Assembly: GCA_964019335.1 (NCBI GenBank)
Contig: OZ025724.1
Span: 186,001-250,000 of the forward strand
Direction: 5' to 3'
From: Diplonema japonicum
Lineage: Eukaryota > Euglenozoa > Diplonemea > Diplonemida > Diplonemidae
Length of the DNA stretch: 64,000 nt
Shown: positions 1 to 10,346 of the stretch, in pieces
Layout of the letters: each line of letters begins with the position of its first letter
How positions within the stretch are numbered: position 1 is the first letter of the stretch
The notes under the pieces: generated by a model
The model's database searches: none
Told to the model about the DNA's origin: nothing
The model's input: the letters and a program-made list of their open reading frames with translations, nothing else
Program-made: the position numbers and the translations under genes

Positions 1-478
1 CAAAGTCGTAAATAGGCCGGAACGCAGGAGCGCCCACGGTACTGAGCCTTCCACGGACGGTCTCCACACGGCGTCGCAGTAACTTCTCAGAAGATAAGCT
101 GTGGACTTCACAGTAATCTATAATGACGTCTAGATCTACGGACATTGGAGTGGGCTCAAGAGAGGTACCATGTGCATCAGAAAGGAAGGCTAGAAGAGCA
201 GGGTCTTCGACATCGATCCCTACTAGGGTGGCGAAGGCTTCCCAAGAGGTTGGGTCTTCGATTTTTCTTGCTTCCCTGTCAGCTTCGCACAAGGTGCGTT
301 CTAGTACCTCTTTAAGGGTGTCAGTTGTTGCCTTCTTTTTAACAATTCTTTTATTGGGTTCTGAAGTGGTGTTGGTTGTTATGCTGTAGTTGTTGGCGTT
401 GATGGTGGCTTCTATGGTTTTCTTCTTTTCTTTTTCCTTCTCTTCGCTGGCTTTGAACGACCCGAAGCAACATCCCAT
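1..478 (-). CDS. DCN1/DCUN1D-like protein with N-terminal lipidation signal (partial, runs off left edge)
   Basis: The frame opens at the ATG at 478 and has no stop to the window edge, giving 159 codons. The start MGCCFGSFK has Gly2 plus Cys3/Cys4, the classic N-myristoylation and palmitoylation arrangement, followed by a Lys/Glu-rich linker. Residues about 75-159 resemble the start of the PONY (cullin neddylation) domain: a Trp followed by LVGID.EDPALL, then SLSSEKLLRRRVETVR and FRPIYDF, like the helix pattern of DCN1 proteins. DCN1 family members promote NEDD8 transfer to cullins; animal DCNL3 is lipid-anchored at the membrane. The lipidation signal is seen directly. The family call is my alignment by eye. 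The catalytic-face residues lie outside the window. Confidence 0.45.
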   Translation of the reverse strand, partial: MGCCFGSFKASEEKEKEKKKTIEATINANNYSITTNTTSEPNKRIVKKKATTDTLKEVLERTLCEADREARKIEDPTSWEAFATLVGIDVEDPALLAFLSDAHGTSLEPTPMSVDLDVIIDYCEVHSLSSEKLLRRRVETVRGRLSTVGAPAFRPIYDF

Positions 479-494
479 TGAGGTGGGACGGAGC

Positions 495-525
<31 letters not shown>

Positions 526-611
526 CCCCCCGTTCCTCTCCCCTCCCCCCTCTCCCAACTGTCGATTGTGATTTTTTTTTTTTTGTGTTTGAGAATTTAA
601 AAAAAAAAAAA
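479..611. other. spacer: homopolymer tracts
   Basis: Holds T- and A-runs and a pyrimidine-rich stretch between the lipidated gene and the 3' tail of the LINE relic. No coding signal seen. Confidence 0.6.
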
Positions 612-1395
612 CTCGATAAAATTTCAGTGTGCATGGGGGTGCTCACTGTTCAGGTAGAAATTCACACTAATCGGTCACCGTTCTGCGGTTGCTGTCTGGT
701 GCCTGCGGTGGCTGTTTGTCGCGATGAGATGGACGGCATCTGGGCGAGAAACACTGCTTGGAGTCGTGCTAGGTAGGGGGGGGTTTGGCTCGAGGAGAAG
801 AGTGGTCTCCTGTCGTAGCCGTGTGCCGTCGGGCCCCCAAGATGTCGAAGGGTATGCACCCTTGATTTGGCGTTGGCGGGGAAGGCTGACCTTCCACAGC
901 GTGCTGAGCATTTCTGGATGCGACCCAAGATGTATCGCATCCTTGCGGCCTTCTCCGTGAGCAGGTCCTGATCGTCGAGGGGACCTATGAGTGACCGGCG
1001 GGTGGTCTGCTCATAGTCTATGGCGAGTTCCATTGTAGTGACGGAAGTTTTCTTCTTACCATCGTACCATCGTAGGCCTCTTAGCCACTTGAGGACGTTC
1101 TTCAGATGAAAGGTCAGGACCGCGCCTGACGCCCCGTTCGCCTTCAGCAACGCTTCCGTCGGAACATCATGTTGCCTCCCTGTCGTTACCTCATCCCAAG
1201 GGTTGGAGGTGAGCACTCTCTTGCTTTTTTCCGCTGCTCTGGCGTCACGGACCGTCACTACTTTCAGGAGGTATTGTTGCACCATCCTGGCACGTTCTTT
1301 CCCTGCTTTGTCGGCCCCTCTTGGGACTATCCCGTGAAGGGCTGTGGCAGCTGGGAGGCCTTCTCGCTTCACCTCTGCGTATTGCTCGCTTGAAA
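612..1395 (-). mobile_element. 5'-truncated LINE relic (ORF2 C-terminus plus 3' tail)
   Basis: The minus-strand frame ending at 662 matches the last ~240 residues of the complete LINE ORF2 at 22196-26308 along its length. Shared blocks include LHG.VPRG, QKYLL/QQYLL.VVT.RDA, TTLELA/TTMELA, GGPT.HGYDRRP and the final Q.PQNGD. Divergence is clear, so this is a different, older family member. The apparent start (a Phe run from an A-tract) is an artefact: the homology begins without a start codon near 1390. The 3' tail at 613-648 is repeated at 32741-32774. It meets an A-run on the plus strand, i.e. a T-run in element sense. A dead insertion of the usual 5'-truncated kind. Confidence 0.85.
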
Positions 1396-2539
1396 AAAAA
1401 AAAAAAAGAGAGACGCACAAGAGAGAGAGAGAGAGAGAGAGGGGGATGGTGGATTTAAAATAAAAATAAAAAAATGTTCACGATGATGGAGGAAGTTGTT
1501 TAGCAATACCATCGTATATTCAACAGAGAAAGAAATAGGTTTAAGTGGCGGATATTTAAAAAAGAAAAGGGGGGTAGAGGGGGGACAGGGCTTTCTTTTT
1601 TAATTTTTGCCTATTCACCCCTCTTTCCCCCCCCTTTTTTTTTTTCTTTTCTTTCTTTTTTTATAAATTTTTAAAACTGAGTAAGAAGACTATGAAAAAA
1701 AAAGACAAAAAGATCGAGAGCTAATAAATAAAAAAAAACCCTTTTTCTTTTTATTTTCTAGCGAATAGGTTTTTAGTTTCGCACATTGCATTACTTTTTT
1801 CCCCCCCCTCTCAGCCACCTTAAAAAAAAAAACTCATGTCAAAAAAAAAAAAAAGCAAGCAAATTAATTTCTAGGATCAAATTAATAATTTTTTTGCGGT
1901 AAACGCCTTTAGCTCATAATAAGAAACATGATAATTTTTGAACAAAAGAAAAACAAAAAAAAAAATGTGAGGCATAAAACAAAAAACGAATTTTCTTTTA
2001 TTGTTTCTTTTTTTGAACAAAAAGATATGAATGAGGGAGGGACAAAAAAAAAAAAAAACAAGATTTCTTTTTTTCATTTCCCCCGCGGGAAAAGAGGCCC
2101 ACTCTTTCAGATAGTTTTTGCCTTTAATGTAAGAATGCTAAATAGCGTGAGCACAAGCCTAGATGGACCCTGCACAGCACCATAGCTTCTTCTTAAACTT
2201 CGTCTGGTAGAGAAATACCGACTAGGCATGCGAAAGTAGAGGAAACTCAGAGGGAAAAGAAACAAAACAAGAAAAAGAAAGGGAAGAAAAAAGATTTTAG
2301 AACCACATAAACCGCCCCACCACCCCCCTGTTTCTTTTTTTTTCACAAATATGATTTTCTTTTTGTGATATTTTGGTTCTCGGCTTCTTGTTTTTTTTTT
2401 TTTTTTCTCTCTTTTTTTTTTTTTTTTTTTTTTTAAATTTATTAAAAAAAAACGGGAGCAAAAAAAAAAAAAAAAAAAAAAAAAAATTAAACTTTTGCGA
2501 GAATAACCTATGGGAAAGGAGGGCGGTAAATGCTTTCTC

Positions 2540-2587
<48 letters not shown>

Positions 2588-5500
2588 AGTTTTTTTCCCC
2601 CTGCATTTTCACAGAGGCAAAAAGGAACAGCTGTTACCCCCTTTGTTTGGACTGGTCAAAGACTTTTTCCTTGCACACTGAAAGCCGCCGATACTCTAGG
2701 GTTAAATAGAGAGCCACAACCCGAAACAGTTTTCTGCTCTTTTTTTCTTGTGTATACAAAAAGTTGGCAATATGACCTTTCCTACTTCTCCTCTTGTTGC
2801 AGGTTTAAAGCATAAAGAAAAACAAAGAATAACACGGGGGAGAAAGAAATGTATAAAAAAAGAAGAAGAAGAAAAAAAAAGAGTATTTATGTGAATTTTG
2901 TAATTCTTTTTTTCTTCTTTTGTATTATAATAGAAAAAAAAAAACAGTTTTTTCTTTTTCTTCCTTTGGTGAGTAAAGGGAGTAGGGATGGGGAGATGAA
3001 AGAGGGTAAAGTCTAGAGGTTTTTAGGAACAGAAAAACACGGTTACTTTTTTTTTTTTGTCATAAACACCTCTTTCTTTTGTGTTTTTTCATTTTTTTTT
3101 TTCATTTTCTTTTAACTATAAAAATGAAGTTTCTTTTTTGTTTCTTCTTTTTCCTCTTTTTTTCCCCCCCCCTTTTTTTTTCTTTCTATTTTTCTTTTTT
3201 TGCCAGCTTTTCATTCTCTTTTTTGCCTAAAAATAAAAAATAAAGTTGAAAAAAAAAAAAAAAAAAAAAAAAAGAAACTATATCCAGCTCCCTTCCACTA
3301 AGGGTTGAACCCTCACTCTTTAAAACAACAAGAAATAAAATAGGCAGAGAATTCTTTTGGTTTACTTTTTCTCTTTCTTTTCGTTGCTTTCTATTTCAAA
3401 AAAAAAGGGGGGGGACAAGAAAAGGAGCAAACTCAAAAGGCGACAAAAATTCGAAAAAGAAAAAAGGAAAAAAAAAGAAGAAGAGCAGAGAACATGGAAA
3501 AAAAGACGAAAAAAAAAAAACAAAACAAAAAAAACAAAAGTAAACAAGTAGAAGCAAAAAAAAAGGGGAGGGGGAACGCGAACTGAAGGAAGCATGAAAG
3601 AAATTTCTTTCTTCTCTTTATTCTTTTTTTTTTTCCTTTCTCACTCATGGCATTGCAAAAAAATAAAAAAAAATAAAAATAAAAAACTCTTGGTACTTGT
3701 ATCTGGCTCGTGTTGTCGCATTCCTCCCCCCCCCCCCCCCCCCTCATTTTTCTTTAAGTTTCCACACGTCTCTGTAATTTTTATGCAAAAACGGAAAAGC
3801 TTTATCAAGTTTTTTTTTTCTTCTTTTTTCTATTCAGTATATTTTCTGGTATCATAATAAAAACAAAAGGGGGCTGTGAGTGAGGTAGAGGGAGAAAATA
3901 AAAAAAAAAAGTGCAAAAAAAAGAAAACAAAAGGGAGAAGGAATAAGAGAGGAAAGCTGCGTGCTATTTTTTTTTTTTTTTTTTTTTTAAATTTGATAAT
4001 TAAGGTTCATGCAGCGAAATCTTTTTTTTTTTTTTTTTTTTTTTGAGAAGAGTAAAGAGATAAGGTGCTCTTACCCCCCCGCCTGCCTCTGAAAAAAGAG
4101 GGGAAAAAAAATCAAAAAAAGATAGTGCAGGTACAAATGAGAAGAAGAAAAAAAAGAAATTTTTTTTCCCCTACGTTTTCAGTGTTGCATTTTTGTATTT
4201 TTTTTTTTTTTTTTTTTTTTTGAGAACAAAGAACAATAACCAATCAGTCCACAATTGCTTTATACTTAGGCGCGCACAAAAGAGGAACTACCTCTTTTCC
4301 ATTTTCGTTTTTTGATTATTTTCTTTTTCTTTACGTTTACTTTTTTGATGATTCTTTTTTTTTTTTCTTTGAATCTTTCTTTAAATTTACAACGTTTGCC
4401 GTTTTCTTATTTAACGAAAAGAACATTCCATCTACCTTTTTTTGTAGCCTCTCAGGAAGTCGATGAAAATACTAGCGTTAAAGAGAAAGAAAAACAAAAC
4501 CCTCCCCCCCCAATCCCCCACCCTATATTTCTTTTTTTATTCTTATCTTTCTTTCTTTTCTTTTTTTTTGTTTCTTTTTTTTTTAAAAAAGTGTTTTAAA
4601 AAAATGAAACAAAAACTTTTGTATCACCCCTCCCTTTTTTTTTTTTTTTCCTTCCATTTCATTTTTTTTTTTTTTCGTGGGGGGAAAGAAGATCTTTCTA
4701 GTTTCGGGGGAATGGGTGCTGATTTTTCGAATTTTTTTTTTTTTTTTTTTTGCAGACAGCATAGGAGATTACATCCCACCATTTGCCAACTTTTCTTGAA
4801 TAGGAAAAAAAAGAGGGGGGGGGGTGAGAAGAGATTTAGTTGACAAAAAGAAAAGAAGAAAAGCAACTACACCTGATTGAGGAAAAACTAAAACCCGAGA
4901 AGAAAAAAAAGAAAAAAAAAGAAGGGACACATGTCACGATCAAACACCCACCTTTTTTTGTTTTAAACAAATCAAAGACTCGGTTTGCAAAAAGTTTTTT
5001 CTTTCATCTCCCCCCCCCCCCCCCCCCAAATAGAGAAACGTAACTAAACATTTGGTATAGAACCCTAAAACCTAATTTTTCTTCGACTAAAAAAAAGAGT
5101 CGGTTGATTGTTGTTTGTGCACAGCCGGGATTAACCTGTAGAAGGATAAGCCCAACAATGCCACCACTACTCTTTTTAGCAAATAACAATTCATTATCGA
5201 TATATTGTTTTTCTTGTTCATGCAAAAAAAAAAAAAAAAAAAAAAAAAAAACTGTCAACAGCATCCCTTACAGTTTCCCTGCTGCAACTGATGTCCTCCA
5301 CCCCCCCCCTCCCCGCCCTTTTTTTCCTTCTCCTAAAAATTGACAACAACAAGGAACGAACATTTGTTCATTTCTCCTTATAATCGTAACGAGCTGTCAA
5401 ACGTTCAAAAAAAAAATAAAAATAAAAAATTCATTTACCAACAAAAAAAAACATCACCCCCCCCCCCCCCCCCCCGCCCCATATCCAACTATACTCATTT

Positions 5501-5656
5501 TAAATGGGTGTGTGTGTGTGTTTTTTTCACCCCCCCACTCCCCATTCCCCCTCCACCACCTCCTCCCCTCCCAACGATGAGTTGCGAATACAAAGAAAAG
5601 AAAGAAAAGATAACAACAAAAAAAAAAAGAAAAAAAGAAATGCTAGGGATGCTAGG

Positions 5657-5693
<37 letters not shown>

Positions 5694-5746
5694 CCAAAAC
5701 AAGTTTCAAAAAATCAAGAAAAAAAAAAAGAAAAAAAAAACGGGTT
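1396..5746. other. 4.4-kb low-complexity intergenic region
   Basis: Dominated by A, T and C homopolymers, GA/CT-rich stretches and purine/pyrimidine strand switches, with GA repeats near 1423-1440 and C-runs near 3724, 5012, 5457. The open frames here consist of Phe, Lys or Pro runs and are by-products of composition. I see no gene, RNA or transposon. Confidence 0.7.
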
Positions 5747-6688
5747 TTACGACGCGCAACTTACGGGACGCGAGCGCCTGTGGAACCCAGCAGGGGGGGA
5801 CGAGGCACTGCGGTCATAAGGCCCGGCAGTATGGATGTGCGACCTTGCGATGGGTGGGCGTTCCACCCTGGGCTGTTCCTCCACAACAGGCTGTGGCTCT
5901 ACGACTTCGGTGGGGAGGGATTCCTGAAGGAACCGCTGCTTCCTCAAGTGGATGTGCAGCTTTGTACAGCTCGAGGGAACGCACGTACCCTGAGAAAAAT
6001 TAGGGCACCTTTCAACATCGGTAGCCTTGATCCTCCACTGCGAACAACAAGTCCTGCACCGCAGCAAGCACCATTTCCTCTTAACCCTGACAGAATCCCA
6101 ATTATTGTGATCGCAGGGCTTATCAGTGGTAGGTGGAGCAAGGGGCCTGAATACAGGTCCTTGATGCGTACCAGTTTTGTGGCTTTCAATCCATGTTTTG
6201 ACATCAGCGTGTGTTGGGATGCAGTCCCGTGCGATAAGAATGTTTTCGCTCATTTCATCCTCTTCCTTGGCAGGCAGGATCAGCAGGGAGATGGGAACAT
6301 GGAGTTCTTTGTTGATGTTCACGATGTAAAGGCTCTCTCTCTCCTCTGTCCAGGCACCACCATCGCCCACCACACGTTCTTTGATGACCAGTTTCACAAC
6401 GCCAGGGGTGATCTCCTCTGTGCACAGGGGTTCCCAGGTGATCTTTGAGGTGGGCCCTTTCCAAACTCTGTGAAGCACGTTATTGTAGAAGAGAGCTAGG
6501 AAGTCCCTCCCGATGCAGCTTCGCTCCTCTGACCTGTCGTTCATCTTTGCGCCCTGCGTCAGCAGGAAGTCCTCTGTGAGGTTCGCCTTCGCCCACTCCG
6601 AAAAGTTCCCCTTGTGGAACGACTCGAACAGACCGGCGAGCAGGCCGAGCACCAGGTCCACGTAGCTCACAGGCTCTTTGTGTTCCAT
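5747..6688 (-). CDS. NTF2-like domain protein with CxH/CxxC and CCCH-type zinc motifs
   Basis: A 313-residue single-exon protein; the ATG at 6688 directly follows a sense A-tract. Residues about 8-135 look like an NTF2/SnoaL-type fold (helical start, then strand-rich EITPGVVKLVIKERVV). After a Pro-rich linker, a Cys/His module (CDHNNWDSVRVKRKW, then CRTCCSQWR) leads into a CCCH-like finger: Cys-x7-Cys-x4-Cys-x3-His, in CPNFSQGTC and CTKLHIH. The tail is Pro/Arg/Ser-rich and probably disordered. CCCH fingers usually bind RNA, so an mRNA regulator is plausible. The zinc ligands are seen; the NTF2 call rests on pattern only. No gene symbol can be given. Confidence 0.6.
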   Translation of the reverse strand: MEHKEPVSYVDLVLGLLAGLFESFHKGNFSEWAKANLTEDFLLTQGAKMNDRSEERSCIGRDFLALFYNNVLHRVWKGPTSKITWEPLCTEEITPGVVKLVIKERVVGDGGAWTEERESLYIVNINKELHVPISLLILPAKEEDEMSENILIARDCIPTHADVKTWIESHKTGTHQGPVFRPLAPPTTDKPCDHNNWDSVRVKRKWCLLRCRTCCSQWRIKATDVERCPNFSQGTCVPSSCTKLHIHLRKQRFLQESLPTEVVEPQPVVEEQPRVERPPIARSHIHTAGPYDRSASSPPAGFHRRSRPVSCAS

Positions 6689-6866
6689 TTTTTTTTCTTT
6701 TTTCTTTTTTTCCTTCTTCTTCTTGTCTTAATTCTAGAAAAAAAGGTGGGGGGAGAATTAGGGGGGGGGGGGGGGGGGCGGACGGAAAGAAAATGGTTAA
6801 AAAAAAAAAACACTATGTTATAGAAACACACTTTTAGACTTTTTTTTTCTTTTTTTTTTTTTTTTT

Positions 6867-7340
6867 TCACGCCGAGGAAGCACGTCCCTCCCGTGGCACC
6901 CTGGGCTGCTTCTCGCAATTCGGGTTTTCCATGATATAAGTGATCTTCTTGAGGTCGTTGTTGCTGACTGTTTGACTTTCGATCCGGCATCCGTACCTTT
7001 TTTTTTTTTTTTTTTTTTTTTCCCCTTCCCCCTTTCTCCCCCCCTTCATACTTTGAAACCAGCAAGTTCAACATTTTCGTTACAGGGAGCCCGGGCCCCT
7101 CGGAACGCATCGCTTCATCTATAAAGGGCTGCAGAGCACTAGGAGGGTTGCTCTTGACACTGCTCCATTCCTCATCAATCCCAACGATCAGAGCAAACAT
7201 CTCAGGAAGTGAACAAGGCGCCGATTCTGGCCGAGAAGTGAAATGGGGATCATCGTATTCAGACGGTTGACCTGTGAAGTCCGGGGTATAACGGTAGTGC
7301 GCGGAATGACCCTGCACATCTTTGTAATACCTAGGGCAAG

Positions 7341-7378
<38 letters not shown>

Positions 7379-7807
7379 ATACAATGGAATGTTTTCACCA
7401 ACTGCCCAGTGTTCCTTCAGCCGGTCAGTGTGGTAATGAGGGAGAATTGTGTCTGGTTCTTGTCCAGTCGCTGAGGACAGGAGAGTGTAAACCATTTTGG
7501 AAGTGTCGAGAGGGTGCCGCGACCATGAAATGACTTTGAAATTACACGCACAGGTCAGATAGTCCACTGTCCCGGACAGTGGTTTCCAACCAGCTAGATT
7601 TTGATGTCTATTAGGCCCCTTTTCCCAATACTGTGCCTCGGCTGCCCGCAGGATTTGGTCCGCTTCATTTGTCGCCGGGTCTAGTGATATCTTCTGAAAA
7701 CTGTCTGTCGAGAATGCATCACCCATGAGCAATGTTACCCCGGGGAGGTTGTGGTTGTGACTGGCTGTTGATGTACACAGCCTCCGTTGTAACAAACGGG
7801 TGGCCAT
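6867..7807 (-). CDS. unknown protein, three exons, possible mitochondrial N-terminus
   Basis: Exons 7807-7383, 7330-7052 and 6996-6867 join in frame to 277 residues. Intron 1 (7382-7331, 52 bp) runs GTATGT to CTAG around a long sense T-run. Intron 2 (7051-6997, 55 bp) runs GTATGA to AAG and is G- and A-rich. The predicted joins give NIPLYYKDVQG and LLVSKYGCRIE. Without splicing each exon runs into homopolymer translation, which supports the model. The N-terminus MATRLLQRRLCTSTA is basic and Ser/Thr-rich, like a mitochondrial targeting sequence. I do not recognise the family. The stop TGA leads straight into a sense A-tract. Confidence 0.65.
7331..7382 (-). other. spliceosomal intron, 52 bp
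   Basis: Sense 5' GTATGT, long T-run, 3' CCCTAG. It is required to keep the frame between NIPL and YYKD. The T-run makes up most of the intron. Confidence 0.75.
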
Positions 7808-8127
7808 TTTTTTTTTTTTTTTTTTTTTTCCTCTTTTTTTTTTGTTGTGCAAAAAGAGATAAAAAAAAAAATAAAATAAAATAAAAAAAGAAAAAAAGAA
7901 AAAAAAAAAAGAAAACTTTATGTATCAGACAGATTCTTCTTCTACCACGACACCTGTTTGAATCGCCGTATTGGTCTGGGCCAATGAAACCCCCCCTTTC
8001 CCCGGCACTCCCCTGCTATTTGTGTATCAGAAAAGAAAGAGAAAAAAAAAGGAAGGGGAGGAAATAACAGGCTAGGTAATTTTATTCGAAAACATTTTTT
8101 TTTTTTTTTTTTTTTTTTTCCGTTCTT

Positions 8128-8424
8128 CTAGAAAAGGCCCGCCTTCTGGTCCTTCTCAATATGCTCGATAGAATCAATGTAATTAAGCCTCACCTTCTCC
8201 TTCTGCTCTTCAGACATATCAGCAAAGACTGCTTTGAACTGGTTGCCAATGGTATGCTTCTCCACTGCATTCTTCCCAACCATCTTAACGAGCGCATCAT
8301 GAAGGTCATTCAGGTCCTGCATACTGGCGTGGGGCTTCAGTGAAATGATATACTTCTCAGCCGAGCCGACCCAAGCTAGCGACAGCAACACAATTAGAAG
8401 CAACAGTGTGCGAACAACAGACAT
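8128..8424 (-). CDS. secreted stand-alone inhibitor I9 / subtilisin-propeptide-like protein
   Basis: A 98-residue protein. Residues 1-22 form a signal peptide (MSVVRTLLLLIVLLSLAWVG, cleavage after SA). The mature part starts EKYIISLKP, followed by helix, GNQFKAVFADMSEEQ and DSIEHIEKDQ. This matches the beta-alpha-beta-beta-alpha-beta layout of I9 propeptides of S8 proteases and of free inhibitors such as yeast PBI2. No protease domain follows, so a free serine-protease inhibitor is the likely role, acting in the secretory route or outside the cell. The stop lies 9 nt before a long sense A-tract. Confidence 0.7.
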   Translation of the reverse strand: MSVVRTLLLLIVLLSLAWVGSAEKYIISLKPHASMQDLNDLHDALVKMVGKNAVEKHTIGNQFKAVFADMSEEQKEKVRLNYIDSIEHIEKDQKAGLF

Positions 8425-8879
8425 GTTTTTTTTTTTCTTTTTTTTTCTTCCTTTTCTTTCTTCTTATTTAAATCCCCTTTGGAAGGAGTCTTGCAGAATG
8501 CCGTAAAAGCAGCAGAGACGCGCTGGGAAACGGCCAGTTTCTTTACTGCGGGGAAAGACAAGCACGCTGGCGTGCCATGAAGGAGCGCACACCGCGTACC
8601 ACGAGTCTGCTGTTGAAAAAACAAGGCAACCGGCTCAAAAACGCATGGGCACGCCGACCGCGCCACAACACCACACAACACGGGAAATCGCTAAAGCACG
8701 ACGACCTAGTCCCGTCACTTTTTTTTTTATATTTTTTTATGATGACAAATATTCTTATTGAAAAGAAGAAGAAGAAAAAAAAAAAAAAAAAGGCATACTT
8801 CTTTCTAAATTGTGAGCGAGAAAAAAAGGTGGAAACACTTAATATTTTCTTTTTTTCTTTTTTTTTTTTTTTTAAATTC

Positions 8880-9650
8880 TCATTTGCGGGGTTTTCTTTT
8901 TTGCCCCTCTCTGGCTTTGCTTTGCTCATGTTTTTCCAACTGCCGTGCCTGCGTTACAGACAGCATCCTGCTATATTCTATTGACCGTTGCAAGGTCCGC
9001 TTTGCAATCTCCTTGTCTTGCTTGTCAAGAGGCCGCAGCAACGTGACCCGAGCAGGCCCTGAAGAATCCTTTTCCACACGCAACACCGTAGAGTCACGAA
9101 GGGCAACAACGAGCTCTCCAGAGGTCACTCCTCGGGACTGAAGAGCAGGAGCGGACAGTATATAAGATAAAGGGACTGATTGGAAAGAATCAAACTCAGA
9201 TAAAGTCATGGCATCGTAGGGCAGACTGTCGGGGCTGAAGTAGTACTCCGCTTGCGACTGTATAGTACAAGTAGATTGTTTGGTTTCGGTCTCCTTTTCT
9301 GACCCGTATTTGAGTGTTTTCTTTGCGATTTTCCGTTCAGATTCGTTAAATGGTTCGATGGTCCTGACACGGTCTCCATCTTTTGAGAGTTCGAGAAAAT
9401 CTGTTTCGCTTTCAGCGGCGTCCCTTGCCGTGTCCAGTTCGCAGCCTAGTCTTTCTGCAACGTAATGCAGCCGAACGAATCTTTCGCTGTTTGTCGACGT
9501 CAGCAACTCGTAGTCGGCAGCGAAGTTCTGTCCGAAGAGCCATAGAAGCCGTTCCTTGATGACGTCAAGCCTTGCTGTGCCCCGCTTTCCTGAGGGGCCT
9601 TGAGAGCCGGAACGAGCTCGGCTGCCTTTACCTCCGCTTGGACCCCCCAT
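8880..9650 (-). CDS. protein with two tandem La-motif-like modules
   Basis: 256 residues; start MGGPSGGKG at 9650. Residues about 128-225 carry a La-motif signature: QAEYYFSPDSLPYDAM, a helix, VPLSYILS, then a strand ending VLRVEKD. In La proteins this winged helix grips 3' oligo(U) ends of RNA. Residues about 26-115 repeat the plan in weaker form: IKERLLWLFGQNFAADYELL, FVRLHYVAERLG, FLELSKD, and then ERKIAKKTLK, which mirrors DKEIAKRTLQ at the end of module two. No RRM is visible. The C-terminus is basic (KRKPRK). Probably an RNA-binding protein of the La/LARP type; the two-module layout is unusual. Confidence 0.6.
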   Translation of the reverse strand: MGGPSGGKGSRARSGSQGPSGKRGTARLDVIKERLLWLFGQNFAADYELLTSTNSERFVRLHYVAERLGCELDTARDAAESETDFLELSKDGDRVRTIEPFNESERKIAKKTLKYGSEKETETKQSTCTIQSQAEYYFSPDSLPYDAMTLSEFDSFQSVPLSYILSAPALQSRGVTSGELVVALRDSTVLRVEKDSSGPARVTLLRPLDKQDKEIAKRTLQRSIEYSRMLSVTQARQLEKHEQSKAREGQKRKPRK

Positions 9651-10346
9651 ATTTATTTTTTGTAAGCCGTTTTTTTTTTTTTTTTTCTTTTTTTTTTCCC
9701 ACCTGAAAGCAAAAGTATTTTAGAATTAAAAAAAAAAAAAAAAGAAAATGGTTAAAAGGAAAATAAGGGGTGTGTGGGGAGGGGGGGCAGAGAGAGAATA
9801 AAACTTTTTTTTTACTGAGAGAACTAAGAGAACATGAAACTTGAGAGAGACGTATAGAAAAGAGAAGATAAAAAAAAAAAGAGAAAAAAAAAAAAAAAAC
9901 AGGTTTACAGAAAAATGTTAAAAAGAAATTGAAAAGAAGAACGAAAGAACTGGGGAAAAATAAATAATAGAGATAACATTAAAAAGAAAAGGAATTTCTT
10001 AAAAAGAAAAAGAAGAAAGAAATAGGGGGGGAAGAAAAAGTAATAACGTTTAATTCCTTTTCCTCTCTATTCTCGTATTTATTTATTTTTTCTCTCTTTT
10101 TTGTTAAAAAGATTCGCATTTGTGTTTTCATAAGAGCCAATGCTTTTTTTTTTTTTTTTTTTTAAAAAAGATTTTTTTTCTTTTTTTTTATCACGGCCGG
10201 CACAGTTGGTTTCTGACAGCAGCCTGTGCCTTCTTTTTTTGCTTTTTTGTTTTGTTTTGTCGTCAAAAGAAAAAAGAAGAAAAAGAGAAATAAAAATGGC
10301 ATCATTTTTTTTAATGTAGGTATTTCGTTAGCTTTTGGGAAAGTTC
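9651..10346. other. spacer: homopolymer and purine-rich tracts
   Basis: A/G-rich and T-rich low-complexity DNA between the La-like gene and the SPFH copy A stop codon. No gene seen. Confidence 0.6.

Noticed and set aside
1928-5343. Many open frames of 60-160 codons in the left spacer
   Set aside because: They translate A/T/C homopolymers into Phe, Lys and Pro runs, with no domain or conserved residue pattern.
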